Assembly (NCBI GenBank): GCA_026770595.1
Contig: MU634516.1
Span: forward strand, 1 to 11,693
Reading direction: 5' to 3'
Length of the DNA stretch: 11,693 bases
Origin: Ochromonadaceae sp. CCMP2298
Lineage: Eukaryota > Sar > Synurophyceae > Ochromonadales > Ochromonadaceae
The notes under the pieces are model-generated. The model searched no databases, was not told the DNA's origin, and worked only from the letters and a program-made list of their open reading frames with translations. Both the position numbers and the translations under genes were made by a program. The first letter of the stretch is position 1, and the number at the start of each line of letters is the position of its first letter. Below are positions 1 to 5,883 of this stretch, in pieces.

Positions 1-110
1 CGGTTCATCTCTTCCATGCCCTGCAGATTCTCGATTGGCATCTCTTCCCGGTTGATGGGCGACCCCTCCGGAGAAGCGGAGTCATCGGCGAAGGTGCGCT
101 TGTAGATCAT
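1..110 (-). CDS. N-terminal fragment of an unrecognised protein, cut by the window edge
   Basis: The minus strand has an ATG at 110-108, preceded in frame by a TAG stop nine bases upstream (119-117), so this start is well bounded. The frame stays open to the edge of the window, giving about 36 residues beginning MIYKRTFADDSASPEG and continuing with an acidic, Met- and Glu-rich stretch. I do not recognise a family, and there is no signal peptide, membrane segment or obvious organelle leader. It is divergent from the reductase gene that starts at 581, so the two promoters share the 111-580 interval. It could be a complete first exon or simply the start of a long exon. The rest lies outside the window, and a short ORF of this size could also be chance. 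Confidence 0.5.
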   Translation of the reverse strand, partial: MIYKRTFADDSASPEGSPINREEMPIENLQGMEEMN

Positions 111-299
111 GATGGTCTAGGAGAAGTTCTGGTGAGCGGCGTGCAGGTCTGTCGAGCAATAATTGTGAGCAGCGTCTTATAACGGCGGCCTGCTTGTTGG
201 GCGCTTGCTTGCCTGCAATTTGCAAGGATCCTACTTGAAGATACTTTTGGCAGAGAACCCGTGCTGGAAAAGTACTAACAGCGCCTTTTAGCAGACAAC

Positions 300-336
300 T
301 CGTGTTGGAAAAGTGGGTTTTGGTTTTCCAACACGA
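300..336. repeat. Perfect 13-bp inverted repeat, with a third imperfect copy nearby
   Basis: TCGTGTTGGAAAA at 300-312 is matched exactly by its reverse complement TTTTCCAACACGA at 324-336, with an 11-nt loop. An imperfect direct copy, CGTGCTGGAAAAGT, lies at 260-273, so the CGTGYTGGAAAA core occurs three times within 80 bases. It could be a protein-binding site array, a transcript hairpin or the end of a small mobile element. The sequence alone does not say which. Confidence 0.8.
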
Positions 337-352
337 CTTCTCCGCCAAAAAC

Positions 353-457
353 TTACCCGGCCCACTCGCAAAGAAAAACGCTCCTAGCCACCGGATTTTA
401 GGGGGTAAAAAAGCCCCAAAAAACACCACACGGGTAATAAGCCCTTATGGCTTTTTT
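353..457. repeat. Nested inverted repeats (TTACCCG/CGGGTAA and AAAAAAGCC/GGCTTTTTT)
   Basis: TTACCCG at 353-359 pairs with CGGGTAA at 431-437, and AAAAAAGCC at 407-415 pairs with GGCTTTTTT at 449-457. The two pairs interleave, so they could form alternative folds and not one simple stem. The short arms make chance possible, but they sit directly beside the 13-bp perfect inverted repeat at 300-336. Confidence 0.5.
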
Positions 458-470
458 GTCGAGTGTGCCA

Positions 471-486
471 GAGCCTTTTTGGGCTC
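471..486. repeat. Small hairpin GAGCC-TTTTTG-GGCTC
   Basis: GAGCC at 471-475 pairs with GGCTC at 482-486 across a six-base T-rich loop. It is the third inverted repeat in the 300-486 cluster and lies about 95 bases upstream of the reductase start codon, so it may be in the 5' UTR or core promoter. Confidence 0.5.
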
Positions 487-580
487 ATAAACATCCCACA
501 CAGAGATCGCCACCACACGGAATTTACGCGAGCGTATGGCTCAGATATCACAACTCCTGCACGCAGTATCGAGTTTGAAG

Positions 581-1709
581 ATGGCGGCTGTCCTGAGGAG
601 CAAGATCCTTTTTCAGCAGAGCTCCAGGGCCGCTGTGAGAAGCTTCGCCACTGTATCTATCCAGAGCTTCGGAAAGCCAGCTGATGTGCTGAGGTAAAAT
701 ATTCGCGTAAATACATTGCGAATACGGCATTTTAATTCATCACCCCACTACATTTAGTGTTGGCAAGGCTGCCACTGCCGCTGGATCCCCCGGAGCGGGG
801 CAGGTGAAGGTTTCCATGAAAGCCAGCTCCGTCCTGCTGGAGGACGTGCTTGCGGTGAGACCCCAAATCTTGCAACCCCGCGCTATCTTTTGCAGCATTT
901 GTAATTTTGGAATTCATTGAACACTCGTGCAGATTCATGGGCTTTCGATGGCTGGCAAGTCGGTGGGCGTCTGTGGCACGGCTGGGGCGGGCACTGTGAC
1001 TGCTGTCGGCGAAGGTGTTGTTGGCGTGGCCGTGAACGACTCTGTGGTGGTGGTCGGCAGTGGAGTCTGGACCGACGAGGCAGTCGTGGCAGCATCTGGC
1101 GTGGGCAAGGTAGGCAAGTTGACTGCAGAGGAGGCTGCTGCTCTACCCAGCTTTCTCGCGGCGTGGGCAATCTTGAACAACTATGTGACCCTCAAGTCTG
1201 GCGATGTTGTGGTGCAGAGCAACGGCAGCGGATCAGTAGGCGCAGCCATTACTCAGCTTGGCAAGGCAATGGGCCTTAAGGTCACCTCTCTTTCGGGCGC
1301 AGATGCAGCAGATGCGAATCTGCCCTCCAAGCTCGCTGCGGCGGGCACCATTAAGTTAGCCGTCTCGGGGCAGTCAGGGAAGCACCTGCACGCAATGCTG
1401 AAGTCCCTGGTCAACGGAGCTGCCCTTGTCACCTACAACGGGGTCTACGAGCCCCTCTCGTCCTATACGGAAGTACAGCTGCCCGTATCTGGTATGATTT
1501 TCAACAACGTGAGTGTCAACGGCTTCGACCTAAACGCGTGGGTGGGCGGCGCAGACTCCTCCTTCCAGACGGCCGTCTCGCAGATTGCTGGCATGGCGGC
1601 AGAGAATAAGATCACAATCAAGCCGTCGACCGTGTACCCCCAGGCTGACGTTCAGAAGGCGATAGCAGAAGTAGCGAAGGCAGGCACCACCGCCGTGCTG
1701 AAGCATTAA
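581..1709 (+). CDS. MECR: Mitochondrial trans-2-enoyl reductase-like protein (MECR/Etr1 family, MDR superfamily)
   Basis: Three exons, 581-693, 758-854 and 933-1709, join in frame to give 328 residues. The start is the ATG opening an Arg/Ser-rich, acid-free leader (MAAVLRSKILFQQSSRAAVR), typical of mitochondrial import. MECR reduces trans-2-enoyl-ACP with NADPH in mitochondrial fatty-acid synthesis, which supplies octanoyl-ACP for lipoate. The N-terminal half is a GroES-like fold. A Rossmann segment follows with QSNGSGSVGAA (residues 165-175), resembling the MECR motif NASNSGVGQA. The C-terminal part (VSVNGFDLNAW, later a PQADVQKAI stretch) follows the MECR pattern VSLRGFW. The segment that should carry the catalytic tyrosine (QGNY in human) reads HGLS here, with Ser75, so activity is uncertain. 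The acceptor at 931-932 is preferred because the earlier AG at 894-895 leads straight into an in-frame stop. A divergent quinone-oxidoreductase-like MDR is the alternative. Confidence 0.85.
694..757 (+). other. Intron 1 of the MECR-like gene (64 nt)
   Basis: Donor GAG|GTAAAA and acceptor TTTAG|TGT. It interrupts a serine codon (AG|T) and restores the frame between the leader and the start of the GroES-like domain. Confidence 0.85.
855..932 (+). other. Intron 2 of the MECR-like gene (78 nt)
   Basis: Donor GCG|GTGAGA and acceptor GTGCAG|ATT, phase 0. It joins LLEDVLA to IHGLSMAGK, which matches the family's continuous strand-helix region. The junction falls right beside the position of the missing catalytic tyrosine. 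Confidence 0.8.
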
Positions 1710-2152
1710 GACTTTCCCTTTATTACAGTCACCCCAGTACACTAAGAAGCTACGTGGGTACATACTTATTTTTCATCCATCGCATCCTTCTTTCCTTACA
1801 TTCTTGCGTCATAATCGTGAAGCAGAGGGTACTATGCGGTGGTCATGTTGGGACTGCCGTAATTGAGTAATAGCTCCCTCCCAGCGAAGCAGGGCCCCAC
1901 CTGCACTGCTTCACTGCCCTGATCCCTAAAACGAAGGGACTGAGAGGGTTCTAAGATGAGGACAGCCCTCTGCCACTGGCCTTCCACCTCTTAGTACGGA
2001 AGAGGTACTGCCGGTGATCTGGGACTGGGGCCCGCCGTAGTCCAGCAGACCGTGGCACTTGCGGCCAATGTTTAACGCCCTGCTCCTGGGATCAGCTCCA
2101 GACGGAACCTGATATCCATTTGGAGAGGAAAAAGAACCTTATTGAAGGTCGT
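1710..2152. other. Convergent intergenic region between the MECR-like gene and TMEM234
   Basis: This 443-base gap holds the 3' UTRs of two convergent genes. The left part (1710-1845) is ordinary AT-richer sequence. The right part (about 1846-2110) is GC-rich with several consecutive hairpins and is listed as a separate candidate. I see no ATG-started reading frame of note. A short ATG frame on the minus strand near 2117 stops after 15 codons. Confidence 0.65.
1846..2110. ncRNA. Candidate structured RNA or decayed element, hairpin-dense
   Basis: At least five hairpins follow one another here. They are GAAGCAG 1886-1892 with CTGCTTC 1906-1912, TCCCT 1923-1927 with AGGGA 1935-1939, AGAGGG 1943-1948 with CCCTCT 1966-1971, ACCTCTT 1986-1992 with AAGAGGT 2000-2006, and a long arm in which CGGT 2012-2015 pairs with ACCG 2049-2052 outside CT/AG and GGACT 2022-2026 with AGTCC 2039-2043. 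I could not match it to U1-U6, SRP RNA, RNase P, 5S or a tRNA. On the minus strand two overlapping frames are also open without an ATG: one from 2138 to a stop at 1926-1928, the other covering about 1968-1838. A broken protein-coding or transposon fragment is therefore an alternative. Strand and boundaries are undetermined. Confidence 0.25.
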
Positions 2153-2536
2153 TCACTCCATCAAGCAGATATACACACCGAGCAGGATGCAGAGTACCCC
2201 CAGCAGTACCAGCAGGGGGTTCTGTACCTCCTCGCCAAAGCAGAAGTAGCCTGTGATTGCCGTGAACAGAAATGTCAACGCGTTGCAGATCGGACTAGCC
2301 CTGCTCACGGGTTCACTCGAAAGCATGTAGTAGTACACCAGCGATCCGCTCTGGTTGACCATGAACGGAATCAGCAGTCTTGGCTTGGACAGGAGCGAGT
2401 AGATTTCTCCGAGGACCGAGCTCTTCTCTGTCCTGCCCTGCCCTGCCTGTCCATGCTTTATGAACGGATTGCTGCATCCCCACAGAATTCCTACAGCAGC
2501 ATATCCAACGGCTGACAGCGCCCACTCGCTCGTCAT
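2153..2536 (-). CDS. TMEM234: TMEM234 family small multi-pass membrane protein
   Basis: A single exon of 127 residues beginning MTSEWALSAVGYAAVGILWG. Family landmarks are ILWGCSNPFIKHG near the N-terminus (human ALWGGTQPLLKRA), LIPFMVNQSGSLVYYYML in the middle (human LMPFLLNQCGSLLYYLTL), and SRASPICNALTFLFTAITGY followed by GEE (human [24 protein letters not shown]). Four hydrophobic helices are evident, as expected for this family, which is related to the DMT/EamA transporter fold and whose molecular role is poorly known. The reading frame stays open upstream to about 2692, but the family N-terminus fits the ATG at 2536-2534. The upstream residues are Arg/His-rich and look like 5' UTR. The gene is divergent from the HU gene. 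Confidence 0.9.
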   Translation of the reverse strand: MTSEWALSAVGYAAVGILWGCSNPFIKHGQAGQGRTEKSSVLGEIYSLLSKPRLLIPFMVNQSGSLVYYYMLSSEPVSRASPICNALTFLFTAITGYFCFGEEVQNPLLVLLGVLCILLGVYICLME

Positions 2537-2941
2537 TAATAAGAAACGGCAGAGAGCAGAATGACTCGCCCAGAACGGCAAGAACTCACCACGAGAGTGC
2601 CTCCACACGGAATGGATCGCTGGCTTCGGCTTGTGAGAGTTCAGAATGCCTGCTGGAATGCGGTGGGAGTGGATAAGGAATGAGATTACCACTAGGAACT
2701 ATGGTTTTGATCTTTGTGATTGTTCATGTGCCATATTTTGCCTCTCATCTTTGTCCGGTTTGGCATCCGAACTTCAACTGCTTTTTTCAAGCGGATCAAC
2801 AGCGAGGTGCCAGTCTGCCAGTGGTCTGGCTGGAACTGGGAAAGAGGATCTTTTGACTCTCATCACCACAATTCCACACCCACGGCTCATCAGGAAGTCC
2901 TCTTGTCGCTTTCACTCTCTACCTCCAACCTCTCTTTCGCT
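2537..2941. promoter_or_regulatory. Divergent promoter region between TMEM234 and the HU gene
   Basis: About 405 bases between two divergent start codons must contain both 5' UTRs and promoters. A pyrimidine-rich run (about 2901-2941, CT-rich up to the HU ATG) is probably the HU 5' UTR. I see no TATA element I would call. The HU frame is open upstream through this region back to an ATG at 2726, discussed as a separate observation. Confidence 0.5.
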
Positions 2942-3414
2942 ATGGCTCTGCGGATTTGTCGCTCGGTGCTTGGGGGTTCGCCTTTCGCAAGACTGTCCAG
3001 GACCGAGGTTCGATTCACAGCATGCAATTCCTCCTTCTTCAGCACGAAGTCCGACGCCACGAACGTGAGTAGCGCGTTGCAACTGCAATTAATAAATCCG
3101 CGTCTAACTGCTACCTCTTTCTCCAGACGGTGATCACTCAAACAAAGTTGGTCGAGAAGCTGGCAGCCAAGACGGAGCTGCCGAAAACCGAAGTGCTCGC
3201 CATCCTGCGAGCTCTGGCCGAAACGGTCAACGAAGAAGTTCTAATCAACGGAGTCGACGTTAGAATCGCAAAGCTGGGCACCTTCAAGCGCAAGGAGTTG
3301 TTGGCGAGGAAGGGCCGCAACCCCAAGACGGGCGAGGAGTTGGACATCATGCCCAAGAACTCAGTCAAGTTCATGGCATCTTCCTCTCTCAAGGAGTCTC
3401 CATCGACTGCTTAA
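2942..3414 (+). CDS. Nuclear-encoded bacterial-type HU/IHF DNA-binding protein, probably mitochondrial
   Basis: Two exons, 2942-3064 and 3127-3414, encode 136 residues. Residues 1-41 form an organelle leader: Arg/Ser-rich with no acidic residue before Glu22 (MALRICRSVLGG). Residues 42-136 are a full HU fold. It opens with the helical dimerisation part (TKLVEKLAAKTELPKTEVLAIL), continues with the strand IAKLGTF, and then has the DNA-bending arm with GRNPKTGEE at 104-112. That arm matches bacterial GRNPQTGEE and keeps the proline that intercalates DNA. HU proteins compact and bend DNA, and a nuclear copy with a leader most likely serves an organelle nucleoid. The leader has no clear signal peptide, so mitochondrion is favoured over a secondary plastid. 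Bacterial contamination is excluded by the intron. Confidence 0.9.
3065..3126 (+). other. Intron of the HU gene (62 nt)
   Basis: Donor AAC|GTGAGT and acceptor CTCCAG|ACG, phase 0. A branch-site-like TCTAAC lies at 3103-3108, ahead of a pyrimidine tract. The intron separates the targeting leader from the HU domain almost exactly, which suggests that the leader was added by exon joining after organelle-to-nucleus transfer. Confidence 0.9.
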
Positions 3415-4172
3415 ACAATTTTTTTTCGAAGCTAGGAGTGTGCCTGTGAATCGTATCCCTGCGACTCATCGCCCCTGGATATTCCTTTAATGATTAGCAA
3501 AGCGTTTACATAGCTTTTGCATGGGATAATATATAACTAAATGTTTGGTGCTTCTTCAGTCGAACTGATTCCTCACTTCAGCTTTGATCATACGCCAGTC
3601 CCTTCTCGCTGGTGTTCGCTGTTACCTTCATTCCCGCTCTTCGCAACATCGGGTCTGCCGTCTGTCAATATGTTATATTCGCTTGCTCCATCTACATCTC
3701 CTCCTTCTTCAGTCCCTCCTCCGTTTGCGCCCTCGTTAGCTGTGGGATGTGCGGAGATAGAGAGAGCTGGCAGTTTACCTCTGCTGATTTGCGCATGAAT
3801 CGCTTACCCCCCACGCGCTCGTCCTTTGGTCGTACGGTATTATTGACTATACTATACACCTACCGGGTACTAGGTTTGTAACTGCCCCATGGCGGATTCC
3901 CTTCCATCATCGGCCAGCGGATTGCAAATCAGGTGTTGATATTTTGTCCAATTTTGACGTGTCCTGAGAATGGACTTTGAACTTTCTACCCTGTTGCAGC
4001 CCTAAAAACCCAACGAAACGGAGAAGTCAGTTTCAAGGAGAGAGATTCAGCCAACCTATTCTGTCTCTCAGTTGACATTCCTGCACATGCAACGACTGCA
4101 GGAGACCACAGCGACTGAGCATTTGCCTCTGGTGGGACTCACTGCTCAAACGCAGGAAGGCTGGTGACCATC
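3415..4172. other. Intergenic region downstream of HU, upstream of the acidic-protein gene
   Basis: About 758 bases. A T-run (3419-3426) follows the HU stop codon. Two overlapping frames at roughly 3541-3881 are open, and one is hydrophobic, but neither is recognisable (see the separate entry). TTGACGTG at 3954-3961 resembles a bZIP-type TGACGT core about 210 bases upstream of the next ATG. That is a weak single match. The remainder shows nothing I can name. Confidence 0.6.
3590..3881 (+). pseudogene. Possible remnant of a hydrophobic coding segment
   Basis: A frame open from just after a TGA at about 3588 to a stop ending at 3881 reads as two hydrophobic stretches around FIPALRNIGSAVCQYVIFAC and IYISSFFSPSSVCALVSCGM. 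It has no ATG at a sensible place, no matching splice partner that I could find, and no family I recognise. A second frame (ATG 3541, 85 residues, Ser/Pro-rich) overlaps it. Chance open frame, unspliced exon of an unseen gene and gene remnant are all possible. Confidence 0.15.
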
Positions 4173-5657
4173 ATGAAAAAAATGAATCGCGAAAACGTCG
4201 ACATGATCGTCGAGATAGTGCTGTCGGATGAGAAATTATTTGGTTACGTCTTGTCCTTGGTAAACAGCCGACTGCCTATGACGAAGCTGCGATCCGATCC
4301 TGACTGGTGTCGGAAAGTTGTGGATCTGTCGATTGAGCAAGCGCTTCGGGACATAAACGTGATGGAAATACTTGAAAATATGACAGGAACAAATGAGTCC
4401 AAGGCGGTCAGCAGCAGCGGCGAGCAAGATATAATCCAGCCGACTTTCTCCTCTTCTGAGCCGAAGACGGTTGTCGCCACGGCTCCCAGGCGAGTTGTGA
4501 AGGAGTTGAACAAGAAAAAAGCTGCCTCCAGCTTCGCCCCACAATCTCAATCTCTTGCTAGAAGTATTTCCGCTAGCCCTCCAGTGACAGAGTTTGATAG
4601 GAGTAGGCAGAGGTTCGGTTCGGTGGAGTCCGATGTGTCGACCGTGCTGATGGTTACGGACGCGTCGTACGATGCGATGGAGCTGAGTGCACCGTCCGCG
4701 CCGGGATCGGACCCCTATGGAGAGGTCCAGAGTGCCTCTTCAGTAGCAAGCTCTACCTTCGAGGAGGAGGGCGTTTTTGCCCCCAAGGAGGGGGCGCGTA
4801 GTGACCGGTATGGAGGGGGCAGCCCCGAGCTGGTGATGGCACAAACCTCGCATTCGCAGGCGCTTCGGAGTACTATAGAAGCAGGAGCAGGCCAGGGATC
4901 GAGGGCAGGGCGGAGGGATTTCGAGGAGATAGAGGACATAGAGGCGTCGATCGAAAACGACGAGTTCATCAGCGGCTGGGAGAAGCACGTGCTGAATCAG
5001 ATAAAAAAGGACGGTACAGATAACAGCGACGATGGGAAGGGACAGGGAAAGACACATGCGAATGAGGGCAGTGTGGACTATGCGTCTTTGGTGGACCACT
5101 CTGGCTATCTGCACAGCTCTGGCGTGGATGGGCAGGCGGTGTTCTTCGATCAGGCGCAGTTTGACTCAGACGCTGACTATCGTAACGACACTGGGGAGGA
5201 CGTACCCCGCAAAAGTAAAGCAGATGGTCGTGTGAAGTTCGCGACCACGCTGGTGACGGATGTGACCTATCGGGATCGGGTGCTGGAAGACGAGAAGGGC
5301 GAGCTGTTCTACAACAACGACGAGGAGTACCAGTTCACGCTGGATCAGACACGGGAGACGGAGCGGGCAGAGTTGGTGGGTATGACGTGGATGGAGTGGA
5401 TGGATGCGCGTACAGATGAGGACATCGACGGAGAGGGAGAGGCCGACTCCCTGGCTGATTTTAAGCTCTACACGGGCGAGTACTACGAGGACGACGAGGA
5501 TTACACACACCCCACACACCCCACACACCCCACACACCCCACACACCCCACACACACCGCACACACCGCACACCCCACACATGCGGAGTTCTCGGACGAG
5601 GGCAGCATAGAGAGCGACATTGAGGACTATTTGCCTGACGTGGATGACGACTTTTAA
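4173..5657 (+). CDS. Acidic, largely disordered protein with candidate PP1-docking RVKF motif
   Basis: An intronless frame of 494 residues from the ATG at 4173 (a further in-frame ATG follows at 4182). I do not recognise a named family. Residues 1 to about 75 look helical (MNRENVDMIVEIVLSDEKLF). Residues about 80-300 are Ser/Ala/Glu-rich and probably disordered. A better ordered module follows: RVKF (353-356), ATTLVTDVTYRDRV, then ELFYNNDEEYQFTLDQ around F379 and an EWMDARTDED stretch. RVxF is the classic protein phosphatase 1 docking motif, and an RVxF-like strand followed by a short Tyr/Asp/Glu helix is a pattern I associate with stramenopile proteins. That association is from memory, not a search. 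The C-terminus is strongly acidic and is interrupted by THP repeats (about 445-471). A regulatory or scaffold role is conceivable but unproven. Confidence 0.8.
   Translation: MKKMNRENVDMIVEIVLSDEKLFGYVLSLVNSRLPMTKLRSDPDWCRKVVDLSIEQALRDINVMEILENMTGTNESKAVSSSGEQDIIQPTFSSSEPKTVVATAPRRVVKELNKKKAASSFAPQSQSLARSISASPPVTEFDRSRQRFGSVESDVSTVLMVTDASYDAMELSAPSAPGSDPYGEVQSASSVASSTFEEEGVFAPKEGARSDRYGGGSPELVMAQTSHSQALRSTIEAGAGQGSRAGRRDFEEIEDIEASIENDEFISGWEKHVLNQIKKDGTDNSDDGKGQGKTHANEGSVDYASLVDHSGYLHSSGVDGQAVFFDQAQFDSDADYRNDTGEDVPRKSKADGRVKFATTLVTDVTYRDRVLEDEKGELFYNNDEEYQFTLDQTRETERAELVGMTWMEWMDARTDEDIDGEGEADSLADFKLYTGEYYEDDEDYTHPTHPTHPTHPTHPTHTAHTAHPTHAEFSDEGSIESDIEDYLPDVDDDF
5505..5582 (+). repeat. In-frame 9-bp microsatellite encoding THP tripeptides
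   Basis: The unit ACACACCCC repeats with five perfect copies (5505-5549), then degenerates into THT, AHT, AHP and THA codon triplets up to about 5582. Because the unit is a multiple of three, length changes keep the frame. It sits within the acidic tail of the 494-residue protein and is probably length-polymorphic. Confidence 0.95.
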
Positions 5658-5883
5658 TATGACTGTACATTCCGCCCTGGCTGGCCGTGTATACCATAGC
5701 AATGCCCTTCCTTGTTTTGATTTTCCTATACATAACTAATTCTCATTATCGCACAAAATTTAAGATACATTTGGGTCAAAATCCACAAAAAGCTATACAC
5801 CGTCACATGTGAGCGCTCTACCGTATACCTCATACCTCATACACCTATAGATCATAAAAAATACCAGAGCAGATAGCGTATGG

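Larger units (their letters stand above)
111..580. other. Divergent intergenic region with an inverted-repeat cluster
   Basis: About 470 bases lie between the start of the partial minus-strand gene and the start of the plus-strand reductase, so both 5' UTRs and promoters should be here. I see no TATA box that I would defend and no convincing gene. Short open frames at 302-490 and 463-684 have no recognisable content. The notable content is a set of consecutive inverted repeats between 300 and 486, listed separately, in a T- and A-rich stretch. Confidence 0.7.

Noticed and set aside
896-932. Earlier acceptor (AG at 894-895) for MECR intron 2
   Set aside because: Exon sequence from 896 reads CAT TTG TAA, an immediate in-frame stop, while the acceptor at 931-932 restores the conserved frame.
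2120-2515. Plus-strand 131-codon frame
   Set aside because: It is antisense to TMEM234, whose sequence matches its family throughout.
2153-2692. TMEM234 extended upstream to about 2692
   Set aside because: The extension begins at a non-ATG codon, has no membrane segment or family similarity, and the family N-terminus matches the ATG at 2536-2534.
3007-3016. GGTTCGATTC, identical to a tRNA/Pol III B-box
   Set aside because: It lies inside the coding leader of HU, with no A-box, cloverleaf or T-run at a suitable distance.
4164-4172. Upstream GTG as start of the acidic protein
   Set aside because: Nuclear eukaryotic genes use ATG, and an in-frame ATG follows at 4173 in a reasonable context.
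5166-5702. Minus-strand frame with repeated Gly-Val-Cys
   Set aside because: It is the antisense reading of the THP microsatellite in the acidic protein and has no independent support.
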